A stretch of DNA of 64,000 nt from an uncultured Gammaproteobacteria bacterium (GCA_937921935.1 CAKZWQ010000002.1:58853-122852); one strand, 5' to 3'. Shown: positions 16,879 to 26,160, counted from the stretch's first letter. Notes: generated from the sequence alone by a model not told the origin. A program made the numbers and translations.

Positions 16879-19313
16879 GTCGCCGCCCCGCTGCGAGATT
16901 CGTTCAGCAGACGCAGATAGTCTTCGCCGTCCATGGGTGAGCCAAAGAGCAGGCCCTGCACATAGTCGCAGTTCAGACTCTTGAGCAAATCGAGTTGGTC
17001 ACCGGATTCCACGCCTTCAGCCACGACTTCCATATTCAGGTTGTGGGCCATCTCGATAATGGTGGCGCACATCGTGGCGTCGTCCGGTTTAGTCACGGCG
17101 TTCGTGACGAATGACCGATCGATCTTCAGGGTATTGATGGGGAACTGCTGCAGGGCGCTCAGGGAAGAGTAGCCGGTGCCAAAGTCATCTATAACCAGGT
17201 GCAGGCCCATCTGTTCCAGCTCGCGCAAGATCCGCACGGCGCGTTCGGGATTCTCCATCAGGGTGCTTTCCGTGATCTCAAGTTCCAGGCAGTCCGGCGT
17301 GATGTCGTGCCGGCGAAGAATACGATTCAGACGCCTGGCAAAGTTGGGTTGGCTGAGTTGCTTCAGGGAAAGATTGACTGAGATGCGGCCCAGATCAGGC
17401 ACTCGTTTGTTCCACCGGGCATAGTCGGCACACGCGCGATTGAGTACCCACTCGCCGATTTCCAGAATCAGGCCGGTTTCCTCGGCCAGGGGAATAAATT
17501 CCGAGGGCAGGACCAGGCCGTGTTCCGATAGTTCCCAGCGCACCAGGGCTTCTGCCCCGGATACCAGGCCCGTGCGCACATCGACCTTGGGCTGATAGGC
17601 AAGGAACAGTTCGTCCAGTTCATAAGACCGACGCAGCTTGCTCTTGATCATGAGTCGCTCGACGGCTGCTGCATTCATGTCCGGGTCATAGAATTCAAGG
17701 CGGTTACCGTCACCGCGCTTGGCATGATAAAGCGCGGCATCGGCGTTCCTGATCAGGTCCGGCACATTGTCAGCGTCATCAGGGAAACAGGCGATGCCCA
17801 TACTGGCAGTGATATAAATTTCCTGTCCCTGCACGATCAGCACGTTCGCAATTTCCCGCAGGAGGCGACGCGCGGTGGATTGCAGCCACGCGCGTTCACC
17901 GGCCCGGGGTCCTTCGACCTGCAGGACCACGCCGAATTCATCGCCGGCCAGCCGGCCGATGAAGCCGGTTTCAGGCAACAGCTTCAGCACGCGATGGGTC
18001 AGGCTTTCCAGGCTGAAGTCGCCGGCCGCATGCCCAAAGGTATCGTTGACGTCTTTGAAGCGATCCACGTCCAGGTATAGCAGTGCCAGGCGTTGTTTGG
18101 AGCGACGACTGCGCGCGATGGCTCGCTGCAGCAAGTGCTGGAACTGCATGCGATTGGGCACTTTGGTGAGAGAGTCAGTGCGTGCCAAATAGCGAATGCG
18201 TTGCTCGGCGGCCTTTCTTTCGGAAATATTCCGTGCCGATACCACAAAGCCCGATGCTTGGCCGGCGCTGCCAGGCAGGGCGGAAGCGCTCAGGGCGACG
18301 GGTACCGGCTGTTCGTCTTTGGTCAGGAGCAGAATTTCCTGATCACGTTGCGCACTGCCCCTGATTTTCAGGCTGGCGCGCTCGCCCGGCGCCAGTACAT
18401 CGCGCACCGACCGCCCGATCAGTTCCGATTCGGTGTAGCCGAGCAACGCTTGCACCGCCGCGTTGGTCCGGATGATGCGTTCATCGGCCGAGGTCAGGAT
18501 GATAGCGTCGGCCATGTTGCCGATCACCTGGTCGAGGTAATTGCGCGAGACTGTGGTGGTCTGCAGTCGGTCACGCATACTTTCAAATGATCGCGCCAGT
18601 TGTCCCAGTTCGTCGCTGCGTTCGGTGGGCAGCTGAACGGCGTAGTCACCCTCGGACAATTTTTCGGCGCCCGTTACCAGGGCCCGGATGACGCGGGCCT
18701 GTCGCCAGGCCATGAAGGCGGCGAGCAGGCCGATGGCCAGCATTGCAATGGCGCCAAAGCCGAGCAGCCGAAGCACGCCGGTGCGCTGTGCTTCCTCGCG
18801 AATGACTGCCAGGCGTCGTCCCAGCTCGGCATTCGTGGCCAGCAGTCCGCCGGCATCAAAGACCTGCAGCAGGGTGCCGACCGCCTTGGTGTCGTGAACC
18901 AGCGGCGCGGTCATGGTCAGACGCTCACCGCCGCGCTGGGCGCCACCGCCGACGCCGGCTTCCAGGCCCAGATCACCCACATGTTGCAAGACCTGTCCAT
19001 CCGCGCCGCGCACCAGGATCAGGCCGGCCCCTGAGTCGCGGAGCGCATTTTTCAGCAGTTTCTGAATTTCAGTCTCGTTGTCCTGCGCGACAGCGGAAGC
19101 CAGCTGGGCGGCGAGCCTGCCCATCACGTCGGTTTCGCTGCCGCCGACCTGATCCGTCAGAACCCCTCGATTGGTGTCCACAGCGACATTGACGACCCGG
19201 AACAGGGCGTCGCGATAGACCAGGTAGAGAATGGTGGTCGTGGCTCCGGCGCTGAGTGTGGCCAGCACAACCCCAATCAACAGGTACTTGGGGAGTAGTC
19301 GAATGGACTTCAT
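16848..19313 (-). CDS. Membrane HAMP-PAS-GGDEF-EAL protein
   Basis: An 821-residue c-di-GMP signalling protein. Two transmembrane helices (about 10-33 and 180-203) flank a periplasmic sensor region; HAMP covers about 205-255, PAS about 258-375, GGDEF about 380-545 and EAL about 560-815. The GGDEF signature reads AGDEF and no RxxD inhibitory site stands five residues before it. The EAL domain looks complete: GAEALVRWE, NLSLKQL, LEITESTLM, DDFGTGYSSL, LKID, AEGVES. The EAL domain is thus the likelier active part, with the GGDEF domain possibly active or regulatory. Neighbours give no target. Tail overlaps the AttH gene. Confidence 0.9.
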   Translation of the reverse strand: MKSIRLLPKYLLIGVVLATLSAGATTTILYLVYRDALFRVVNVAVDTNRGVLTDQVGGSETDVMGRLAAQLASAVAQDNETEIQKLLKNALRDSGAGLILVRGADGQVLQHVGDLGLEAGVGGGAQRGGERLTMTAPLVHDTKAVGTLLQVFDAGGLLATNAELGRRLAVIREEAQRTGVLRLLGFGAIAMLAIGLLAAFMAWRQARVIRALVTGAEKLSEGDYAVQLPTERSDELGQLARSFESMRDRLQTTTVSRNYLDQVIGNMADAIILTSADERIIRTNAAVQALLGYTESELIGRSVRDVLAPGERASLKIRGSAQRDQEILLLTKDEQPVPVALSASALPGSAGQASGFVVSARNISERKAAEQRIRYLARTDSLTKVPNRMQFQHLLQRAIARSRRSKQRLALLYLDVDRFKDVNDTFGHAAGDFSLESLTHRVLKLLPETGFIGRLAGDEFGVVLQVEGPRAGERAWLQSTARRLLREIANVLIVQGQEIYITASMGIACFPDDADNVPDLIRNADAALYHAKRGDGNRLEFYDPDMNAAAVERLMIKSKLRRSYELDELFLAYQPKVDVRTGLVSGAEALVRWELSEHGLVLPSEFIPLAEETGLILEIGEWVLNRACADYARWNKRVPDLGRISVNLSLKQLSQPNFARRLNRILRRHDITPDCLELEITESTLMENPERAVRILRELEQMGLHLVIDDFGTGYSSLSALQQFPINTLKIDRSFVTNAVTKPDDATMCATIIEMAHNLNMEVVAEGVESGDQLDLLKSLNCDYVQGLLFGSPMDGEDYLRLLNESRSGAATYGKLFAEGG

Positions 19314-19414
19314 GGCTGCGCGACTCCCGGGCGGGCGGGAGAAGCCCGATTCTGCCGGCGCAATTTCCGCCCGGCTGCAGTTACTATCCGGTTCGCCTCC
19401 CGCACTGGTTTTCC

Positions 19415-20416
19415 ATGCAGAGTTTCAAGCCGCCCATCCTGCTTCGCAGTCGCCATCTGCAGTCGACCCTGGGCAGCAGTGGCGCGCGCCGGCTGCTGGT
19501 GAGGCGCCGAGCTGCGGCCCTGCTGGCGGCATCCCGCGATGAGATCGCTGATTGCGGCCAAGGAGTGCGGCTGCTGCTGCACCACGCACCACCCCCGGCC
19601 GATGGGCCTGCGGCCGGCGTGGCGGTGCTCATTCATGGTTGGGAAGGCAGTGGCGATGCCACCTATCTGCTGTCGGCGGGCAGCCGCCTGCGTGCGGCGG
19701 GTTATCGGGTCGTGCGCCTTAATCTGCGCGACCACGGCGCCTCTCACCACCTGAACCGGGCGTTGTTTCATTCCTGTCGGCTCGACGAGGTGGTCGGTGC
19801 CGTGCGCTGGGTGCAGCAGCGTTTTCCCGACGATTCCCTGGTCCTGGGCGGCTTTTCCCTGGGCGGCAACTTCGCCTTGCGGGTGGCGGCCAAAGCGCCG
19901 GCGGCCGGGCTGCGTATCCGGCAGGTTGCCGCTATTTGTCCGGTGCTGGACCCCGCAGAGACCATGCATGCCCTGGATGGTGGCTGGCAGCTTTACCGGC
20001 ATTACTTTCTGGCCAAGTGGCGGGCTTCTTTGTTGCGCAAGGCTAAAGCCTTTCCCGACGACTACGCCTTTGGTGATTTGCGTCGCTTCCGAAGCCTCGC
20101 CGCCATGACGGATTTCTTTGTGCGCGAGTACGCCGGTTTCGACGATCTGCACACTTACTTGCGCGGCTACGCGCTCACTGATGACTGCCTGGCCGATCTG
20201 CAAGTGCCCTCGCGCATGCTGCTGGCCGAAGATGATCCGGTGATCCCCATCGTCGGCTTGCAGCGATTGGCACGTCCGGCTGCGCTGCACGTTGATTGTG
20301 CTCAATTCGGAGGTCATTGTGCTTTTTTGAAAGACTACCGCCTTCGGAGTCTGGCTGATGAGTACTTGCTGGATAGTTTTGTTATTACTCGCGATAGCCG
20401 GAGCGCAGCTCCTTGA
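19415..20416 (+). CDS. YheT-family alpha/beta hydrolase
   Basis: A 333-residue hydrolase. The start at MQSFKPPILLRSRHLQS (19415) matches the family; the ORF-track extension to 19256 runs into the divergent GGDEF/EAL promoter region and lacks similarity. The nucleophile elbow is GGFSLGGNFAL, the oxyanion region VLIHGWEGS, the acid is in LLAEDDPVIP and the histidine in QFGGHCAFL, so the triad appears complete. YheT relatives are predicted esterases or carboxylesterases of unknown substrate. The 3' end overlaps the convergent DUF2845 gene by 32 bp. Confidence 0.85.
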   Translation: MQSFKPPILLRSRHLQSTLGSSGARRLLVRRRAAALLAASRDEIADCGQGVRLLLHHAPPPADGPAAGVAVLIHGWEGSGDATYLLSAGSRLRAAGYRVVRLNLRDHGASHHLNRALFHSCRLDEVVGAVRWVQQRFPDDSLVLGGFSLGGNFALRVAAKAPAAGLRIRQVAAICPVLDPAETMHALDGGWQLYRHYFLAKWRASLLRKAKAFPDDYAFGDLRRFRSLAAMTDFFVREYAGFDDLHTYLRGYALTDDCLADLQVPSRMLLAEDDPVIPIVGLQRLARPAALHVDCAQFGGHCAFLKDYRLRSLADEYLLDSFVITRDSRSAAP

Positions 20417-20753
20417 CATCGGCGACCAGGCCATTCTCGAAACGAATTACCCGCATGAATTTTCGCGGGCCAAAGTTATAGGTCCATTCTTCTACCAGGA
20501 CTTCGACATACGAACGGGTGTTAATCAGCAGTTCGTCATCGAAGGGGTTTAGATCCCGATTCCTGATACGTGATCTGGGTACACCCTGCTTGATGATGGT
20601 GCGTTGCTGCACCGACACCGGGTCTCCGCAGAAATTGAGGACCTTGGCCATGGGATCGCCTTCGCTGACCAGTTTGTTGCCACAGCGAAGCGCCAGTGCC
20701 GGGTCGGCGGCAAAAAACACCAACAGCAGGAAAAGCAGACGGCCAACGTGCAT
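20385..20753 (-). CDS. DUF2845 secreted protein
   Basis: A 122-residue protein starting at MHVGRLLFLLLVFF (20753); the ORF-track start nine codons upstream would place charged residues before the signal peptide. After the signal (to about ALA, residue 22) comes the DUF2845 pattern: LRCGNKLVSEGDPMAKVLNFCGDP, with two cysteines, then VEEWTYNFGPRKFMRVIRFENG. The family is related to small SmpA/BamE-like folds and has no assigned role. It overlaps the end of the YheT-like gene and diverges from gshA. Confidence 0.8.
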   Translation of the reverse strand: MHVGRLLFLLLVFFAADPALALRCGNKLVSEGDPMAKVLNFCGDPVSVQQRTIIKQGVPRSRIRNRDLNPFDDELLINTRSYVEVLVEEWTYNFGPRKFMRVIRFENGLVADVKELRSGYRE

Positions 20754-20896
20754 TGTTTTATCCTCCGTTGCCGGCGGCAATTGGCCGCCAGACGGATCGT
20801 TATTTTGACCTCAGTCTACACCCCGGTGTTCCCCGGTGCCCGTCCTCCAGCCCGGGATGCCATGCCCATCAGTGTTTGTCCTCCCGTCCTGCCATT

Positions 20897-22489
20897 ATGT
20901 CTGGCCGTGGACCGCAGTCCCGGGGCCCGGTCTTGAGCGCTAGCTTCGACAATCGGCTGGCGGCCCTGGCCGGGCACCCCGGCTTGCTGAACGGCGCGCG
21001 CCGGGGCATCGAGAAAGAGAGCCTGCGGGTGACCCGCGACGGCTATATCTCTGCGCAGCCGCATCCGCCGGCCCTGGGCTCGGCGCTGACCAACAAGCAC
21101 ATCACCACCGACTTCTCCGAAGCGCTGCTCGAATTCATTACGCCACCCCTGACAGATTGCTGGGGCGCGGTGCAGTTTCTTTGTGATCTGCACCAGTTTG
21201 TCGGCATGAACCTGGATGACGAGTTGCTCTGGCCCATGAGCATGCCGTGCATGATTCGATCCGACGCGGATATTCCCATCGCGAATTACGGATCTTCCAA
21301 TGTCGGCCGCATGAAGACCGTTTATCGTCGCGGCCTGGCGGTGCGATACGGACGTTACATGCAGGCTATTTCAGGCATTCATTACAATTTTTCCGTGCCG
21401 GAAGATTTCTGGCCCCTCTACCAGGGTCTGCGGGGTGACGGCGGTTCAATGCAGGACTTTCGTTCGACGGCGTATCTGGAACTGGTGCGCAATGTGCGTC
21501 GGCTGGACTGGCTGTTGCTCTACTTGCTCGGTGCGTCGCCGGCCGTCTGCAAAAGTTTTCTCGCCGGCCGCGAGTCAGACCTGGAGAGTCTGGACAAGGG
21601 GACATTATTCGGGCCCCATGCGACCTCCCTGCGTATGAGCGATCTGGGCTATCACAACACCCAGCAGGCCAGCCTGCGAGTCTCGGCCAACAGCCTGGAT
21701 GAATATGTCGCAGATCTTGATGGCGCGATTCGCAGCCCTAGCGAGCGTTGGCAAGAGCTGGGCATTTTTGCCGATGGCCAACGCCAGCAGCTAAACGCCA
21801 ACCAGCTGCAGATTGAGAATGAGTTTTACAGCACCATTCGTCCCAAGCGTGTGGCCGAGAGTGGCGAGCGACCCACGGCGGCCCTGCAACGAGGTGGCAT
21901 TGAATATGTGGAACTGCGTGCCCTGGATGTCAGTCCTTTTGATCCCGTCGGCATTAACCAGCGCCAGGCCAAATTTCTTGAGGTCTTCCTGTTGACCTGC
22001 TTGTTGCTGGACAGTCCGCCCATTGATGATGCGGAGCACCGGGCTAATGTCGAGAATCAGTCGCTGACTGCCCGGCGTGGCCGTGAGCCCGGGCTGCAAC
22101 TGCAGCGGGCCGGCTCGCCAACCGGCCTGGTGGAGTGGGGCCTGGAACTGCGTACGCAAATGCTGGCCGTGTGCGAGGTTTTTGATCCTGATGGCGAGTG
22201 TGACTATGCGGCCGCGGTCCAGGAGCTGATGGCGGGGCTAGATGATCCAGAAGCCACCCCATCGGCCCGTTTGCTGGCCGATTTACGCACCACCGGAAAA
22301 CCCCTGTTTCGTTATGCCATGGATCTGGCCAGTGATTATCACGGCTATTTCCAGTCACTGGCGCCTGATTTGAGCCCACAACTGGCGCAGTTCAAGCAGG
22401 AGAGCAGCGACTCAATGGCCAGGCAGCGCGCGATTGAGGCCGGGGACGACCTCGATTTTGAGGCTTATCTGGAGCGCTATTTTCAGTAA
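20897..22489 (+). CDS. gshA: Glutamate-cysteine ligase
   Basis: A 530-residue enzyme of the proteobacterial GshA type that makes gamma-glutamylcysteine, the first and limiting step of glutathione synthesis. Diagnostic blocks are RRGIEKESLRV, TDFSEALLEFITP, GSSNVGRMKTVYRRGL, ISGIHYNFSVP and GIEYVELRALDVSPFDPVGI. The ORF track begins at 20696, which overlaps the DUF2845 signal peptide; I use the ATG at 20897, with a TTG at 20933 (just before SASFDNRL) as the alternative that best fits the family. gshB is not in the window. A 5-oxoprolinase of the same metabolic circle lies 6 kb downstream. Confidence 0.93.
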   Translation: MSGRGPQSRGPVLSASFDNRLAALAGHPGLLNGARRGIEKESLRVTRDGYISAQPHPPALGSALTNKHITTDFSEALLEFITPPLTDCWGAVQFLCDLHQFVGMNLDDELLWPMSMPCMIRSDADIPIANYGSSNVGRMKTVYRRGLAVRYGRYMQAISGIHYNFSVPEDFWPLYQGLRGDGGSMQDFRSTAYLELVRNVRRLDWLLLYLLGASPAVCKSFLAGRESDLESLDKGTLFGPHATSLRMSDLGYHNTQQASLRVSANSLDEYVADLDGAIRSPSERWQELGIFADGQRQQLNANQLQIENEFYSTIRPKRVAESGERPTAALQRGGIEYVELRALDVSPFDPVGINQRQAKFLEVFLLTCLLLDSPPIDDAEHRANVENQSLTARRGREPGLQLQRAGSPTGLVEWGLELRTQMLAVCEVFDPDGECDYAAAVQELMAGLDDPEATPSARLLADLRTTGKPLFRYAMDLASDYHGYFQSLAPDLSPQLAQFKQESSDSMARQRAIEAGDDLDFEAYLERYFQ

Positions 22490-22548
22490 GTTCTGCGACC
22501 CGGTTGTGAGCCACGACCACTCGTGTTTAGTATGCAGAAGTATTCAGG

Positions 22549-23235
22549 TTGGCAGGTCGTTTGAAGCGCACCTTTCTTTTTAGTTTTCTCGCCGGCATCG
22601 CGTTGACGGTTGCAGTCGCGGCGCTGTTCCCCTTGCCGCGTCACGAGCGTTTTGTTTCGCAAATTGAATCTTTGACCAACGGTGGGCGCGGCGAAGAGTT
22701 TCAGATTCGCTGGCCCCAGGATCGGCTGGGTCTGGACTCGGATTCGACCCGTACCCAAATGGGCGAAACGGCTGGCCTGGTCGTGATGCCGGGCGATGTG
22801 TCCGGTCCGGCTGCGGTGGAATTGTTTCGCTTGCGTGACGTGCAGGGCAACGTCATCGGTCTGGCCAGTCGCCTGACGGCACCGATGCCAGGCCGCCGGG
22901 GCGGCATGCAGTCCGTTTCCAACTGGACCCTGGCTATTCCCAGCCGCGGCAGCTTGCTGCTGACCCAGGAAAACGGCGCAGATATGGGCCCTGTCAACCG
23001 CGGGGGAAGCTGGGTCGCAGCGGCCGATGCGCCGGGTTTCTGGGCCACGGGCAGCCGCTATCGCATCAGTGCCGGTCCCGCGCCCGGTGGACGGGGCCGC
23101 GTGATCGACGGTTCGGGTGAGTTTGCCGGGCTTAGCGGCGATTACTCTGAAGTCTGGGAGCTGGAAGAATTAGGGACTGATCAGCGGAGTGAAGGCCTGA
23201 TCAGGTTGTCTACGCTAACGACGAGGGCCCGCTGA
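22549..23235 (+). CDS. Membrane-anchored protein, unknown (first of a look-alike pair)
   Basis: About 228 residues, unrecognised. The N-terminal KRTFLFSFLAGIALTVAVAALF is an uncleaved anchor or signal. The body is a probable beta-rich extracytoplasmic domain with SNWTLAIPSRGSLLLTQENG and GSGEFAGLSGDYSEVWELEE near the end. Only TTG starts are available (22549 or 22561). Its stop overlaps the ATG of the next gene (TGATG), and the next product has the same layout plus a shared patch: NWTLAIPSRGSLLLT here against TWNMAWPGHGSVFLT there. The pair is therefore probably an ancient tandem duplication acting together in the cell envelope. No function can be proposed. Confidence 0.7.
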   Translation: MAGRLKRTFLFSFLAGIALTVAVAALFPLPRHERFVSQIESLTNGGRGEEFQIRWPQDRLGLDSDSTRTQMGETAGLVVMPGDVSGPAAVELFRLRDVQGNVIGLASRLTAPMPGRRGGMQSVSNWTLAIPSRGSLLLTQENGADMGPVNRGGSWVAAADAPGFWATGSRYRISAGPAPGGRGRVIDGSGEFAGLSGDYSEVWELEELGTDQRSEGLIRLSTLTTRAR

Positions 23236-23846
23236 TGCGCCTGATCATCGCCGTTGTGGGCTTGGTTTGTGGCTGCCTGGCAAGCTCGGCCTTCCTGCTT
23301 GCGGGCGGGCCGGGCCTGTTGCAGGCCCGGATTGGCCTGGCCGTCGACGAGCCCAGTGAGCTGCTGGTTGACCAGGTGATCAGTCGCGGTATCGCTGAAC
23401 ACCCTGCTGCCCTGTTGGGTCTTGCTGCCTCTCAGGGTGGCGGCTTTTCCGACCCCGGCCTGCGGCACGCGCGGATCGGCATCGTCCGTCTGGACAGCGC
23501 CGAAGCAGGGGCCTCGGCCCTGGCGATAAAAATTTCTGCGCCGGCCACTGACAACAGTCTGCTCAATGGCCGCCTCTATATGCAGAGCACCTGGAACATG
23601 GCGTGGCCCGGGCATGGCAGCGTCTTTCTGACTGGCCGGGATAATCATCTTCCCCTGCTGGCAAATCTTTCCTGGAACCTGGTCAATGGTGACGGCTTTA
23701 AGCTTTCCGAGCGTCCTCACCCGCTGTCCGAGAAAGCGCGCCTGCTTGGAGCCGGGGGCCGGCTGTTAGCCGCTGAAGGGATTTATCGGGAATACGTTTC
23801 GCCGCCGGGGGCCGGCAAACTGGAACTGGGCCTGGGGAATAACTAA
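23235..23846 (+). CDS. Membrane-anchored protein, unknown (second of a look-alike pair)
   Basis: A 203-residue protein, unrecognised. It opens with a signal/anchor, MRLIIAVVGLVCGCLASSAFLLAGG; the cysteine near residue 14 in GLVCG is not a good lipobox. The remainder is predicted extracytoplasmic, with TWNMAWPGHGSVFLTGRDN near 118 aligning by eye with the preceding protein, and a C-terminal AEGIYREYVSPPGAGKLELGLGNN. It starts on the stop codon of its neighbour, so translation is coupled and the two products probably interact. It ends 3 bp before the convergent FAD reductase gene. Confidence 0.7.
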   Translation: MRLIIAVVGLVCGCLASSAFLLAGGPGLLQARIGLAVDEPSELLVDQVISRGIAEHPAALLGLAASQGGGFSDPGLRHARIGIVRLDSAEAGASALAIKISAPATDNSLLNGRLYMQSTWNMAWPGHGSVFLTGRDNHLPLLANLSWNLVNGDGFKLSERPHPLSEKARLLGAGGRLLAAEGIYREYVSPPGAGKLELGLGNN

Positions 23847-23848
23847 GT

Positions 23849-25081
23849 TCAGCCCAGGGCTGCCGTCGCAATGTCCTTGAAGTTGCGGCTGTTGTCAGCC
23901 AGGGCTTGCGGATCCAGGGGCACGCCCGCTGCTATCAGTTTCTTGCCCAGCATGAATTCACGCGCACTGTTCACGGCTTCTACCGCCTGCAGGCGATTGT
24001 CCAAAAGATGCAGCACCGCGAAGGATCTTTGCGCCGGATCTCCCCGCACGATGCGCTGACAGTCAGGTGTTGCCAGGCCCACTATCTGCAGTTTCAGGTC
24101 ATATTGATCGGACCAGAACCACGGCACCTGCGCATAGGCCTGGGGATTGCCCAGGATCGTAGCCGCCGCCGTCTTGGCCTGCTCCTGGGCATTGTGGACG
24201 GATTCAAGTCGCAGCTGCCTGCCCAGAATGCTGTTGGGATGACTGGTGCAGTCACCGATTGCCAGGATGTCCGCATCCTCGGTGCGACAGCAATCGTCGA
24301 CCACGATGCCGTTGTCGCAGGCCAGTCCGGCCTGTTCGGCGAGTTCGACATTGGGCAATACGCCCACACCAATGACCACGAAATCGGCGGGCCACGCCTG
24401 GCCTTCATGATCACGAACGGATTCCACACGACCATCACCGTGAATGGTGGAGTTGGCCGGCGAGTTCAGTATCAGGTGAACTCCGGCGTCACGATGCACC
24501 TGATCGTAGAAGGATGAAACTTCCGGAGAGACCACGCGCGCCATCACCCGGTCAGCAATTTCGCGCACCATCACATCCAGTCCTGCCTGCACGGCCACAG
24601 CGGCAACTTCCAGACCGATGTAACCGGCGCCCATCACAATGAGTCGTGCGCCGGCTTTGAAGTGGGTTTGCATGGCGAGCACATCATCTATGCTGCGCAG
24701 GTAATGCACACCAGGCAGGTCACTGCCCGGGAACTCCAGGCGGCGGACGCGACTGCCCGTGGCAATCACCAGCTTGGAGTAGCTCAATCGGCTGCCGTCA
24801 TCCAGTTCAGCTTCATGCTGTCCCCTGTGGATCAGGCTGACCCGCGTACCAAGTTGCAATTCAATGTCGTGTTTGGCGTAGAACTGCTCGGGGCGCAGGA
24901 ACAGGCGTTCCAGGGGCAGCTCGCCGGCGAGAAATTTTTTCGACAGGGGCGGGCGCTGGTAGGGCGGATAGGGCTCATCCCCGACCATGACAATGCGTCC
25001 ATCAAAGCCACCCTGACGCAGAGAGATGGCAGTCTGGCCGGCAGCATGGCCGGCGCCGGCAATCACGATGGTGTCAGTCAT
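23849..25081 (-). CDS. FAD/NAD(P)H ferredoxin- or rubredoxin-type reductase
   Basis: A 410-residue flavoprotein of the class of putidaredoxin, rubredoxin and dioxygenase ferredoxin reductases. The FAD site is IVIAGAGHAAGQTA at the N-terminus, RPPLSKKFL (about 43-51) is typical of the class, the NAD(P)H site is VMGAGYIGLEVAAVA near 150, and ILAIGDCTSH near 272 completes FAD binding. The usual glycine-rich C-terminus of AIFM/ferredoxin reductases follows. It passes electrons from NAD(P)H to a small iron-sulfur or rubredoxin partner, but no ferredoxin, P450 or hydroxylase gene lies nearby, so the partner is unknown. Divergent from the quinone reductase gene. Confidence 0.87.
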   Translation of the reverse strand: MTDTIVIAGAGHAAGQTAISLRQGGFDGRIVMVGDEPYPPYQRPPLSKKFLAGELPLERLFLRPEQFYAKHDIELQLGTRVSLIHRGQHEAELDDGSRLSYSKLVIATGSRVRRLEFPGSDLPGVHYLRSIDDVLAMQTHFKAGARLIVMGAGYIGLEVAAVAVQAGLDVMVREIADRVMARVVSPEVSSFYDQVHRDAGVHLILNSPANSTIHGDGRVESVRDHEGQAWPADFVVIGVGVLPNVELAEQAGLACDNGIVVDDCCRTEDADILAIGDCTSHPNSILGRQLRLESVHNAQEQAKTAAATILGNPQAYAQVPWFWSDQYDLKLQIVGLATPDCQRIVRGDPAQRSFAVLHLLDNRLQAVEAVNSAREFMLGKKLIAAGVPLDPQALADNSRNFKDIATAALG

Positions 25082-25142
25082 CGGTTCAACTTACTCGGTC
25101 TGCAGGCAGGAGAGAACGGCGACGCGGCGCCGGGCACGAGAT

Positions 25143-25148
25143 TATACT
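25143..25148 (+). promoter_or_regulatory. Candidate -10 box for the quinone reductase gene
   Basis: TATACT, a 5/6 match to the sigma-70 -10 element, lies 38 bp before the ATG at 25186 in the divergent gap. The message would carry a good ribosome site, AAGGAG. No clear -35 was found. Confidence 0.4.
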
Positions 25149-25185
25149 CACGCGCCGGAAGCTGACAGCACCAAGGAGCCGATTG

Positions 25186-26160
25186 ATGGGCAAGGCCATA
25201 CAGATAGACCGCTTCGGTGGTCCCGAGGTCCTTGAATGGCGCGAAGTCGAAATCGCCCCGCCCGGTCCGGGTGAAGTCCTGGTCCGGCACACGGCTGTGG
25301 GCCTGAATTTCATCGATACTTATCACCGGTCAGGCCTTTACCCCCTGGAGTTTCCCGCGGGGCTGGGCACGGAGGCCGCCGGTGAGGTGCTGGCCATGGG
25401 CTCCCGGGTGCAGGGGCTGCAGGTCGGGGATCGCGTCGGCTGGCTTGGCTTGCCCCCCGGCGCTTACGCCGAGGAACGGCTGTATGCGGCCGACCGCCTG
25501 GTCAAGTTGCCTGCGGATGTTACGGACCAGACCGCCGCCGCCAGTCTGTTAAAAGGCCTGACCGCCTGGTATCTGTTGCACCGAAGTTATCGTGTGCAGG
25601 CCGGCGACACGGTGCTGCTCTATGCCGCCGCCGGTGGCGTCGGCCTGTTGACGGCCCAATGGGCCGCCAGCCTGGGAGTGCGCGTGATTGGCGTGGCCAG
25701 CACGGCTGAGAAAGCTGCCCTGGCCCGCGCCAGTGGCTGCAGTGAGGTCGTTGCCGCTGATGAAACCGAATTCGTTGCCCGCGTTCGCGAATTGACGCAT
25801 GGAGAAGGCGTGGCGGCCGTCTATGACTCGGTGGGTAAAGACACTTTCTTTCAGTCTCTCGATTGCCTGCGCACCCACGGCACCATGGTCAGTTTCGGCA
25901 ATGCATCCGGTGCGGTGGAGCCCTTCTCGCCCATGGAGCTGGCGCGTCGCGGTTCGCTGTTTCTGACCCGCCCCGCGGTGTTCGACTTTATCCGTACCCG
26001 TGAAGAGCTGGAAGCGGCCACCGGTGCGCTGTTCGCCGCCCTGCAAGCGGGTGCCATCAGGGTCACGGTTAATCAGACTTATCCCTTGGCTGAAGCCGCG
26101 CGTGCCCACCAGGACCTTGAGGCGCGCCGCACCACGGGTTCAAGCTTGCTGTTGCCCTGA
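25186..26160 (+). CDS. NADPH:quinone reductase (QorA-like, zinc-free MDR)
   Basis: A 324-residue medium-chain dehydrogenase/reductase. It follows the QOR pattern: FGGPEVLEWREVEIAPPGPGEVLV, then VGLNFIDTYHRSGLYP, then the NADPH loop AAAGGVGLLTAQWA, with no catalytic zinc ligands. It reduces quinones by one electron using NADPH. The ATG at 25186 follows a TTG used by the ORF track and has AAGGAG at proper distance. Divergent from the flavin reductase, with which it may share a stress or redox role (inference). Convergent with the SLC13 transporter 14 bp downstream. Confidence 0.9.
   Translation: MGKAIQIDRFGGPEVLEWREVEIAPPGPGEVLVRHTAVGLNFIDTYHRSGLYPLEFPAGLGTEAAGEVLAMGSRVQGLQVGDRVGWLGLPPGAYAEERLYAADRLVKLPADVTDQTAAASLLKGLTAWYLLHRSYRVQAGDTVLLYAAAGGVGLLTAQWAASLGVRVIGVASTAEKAALARASGCSEVVAADETEFVARVRELTHGEGVAAVYDSVGKDTFFQSLDCLRTHGTMVSFGNASGAVEPFSPMELARRGSLFLTRPAVFDFIRTREELEAATGALFAALQAGAIRVTVNQTYPLAEAARAHQDLEARRTTGSSLLLP

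Noticed and set aside
20696-20896. 67-residue N-terminal extension of GshA
   Set aside because: Overlaps the divergent DUF2845 signal-peptide region and has no similarity to the family.
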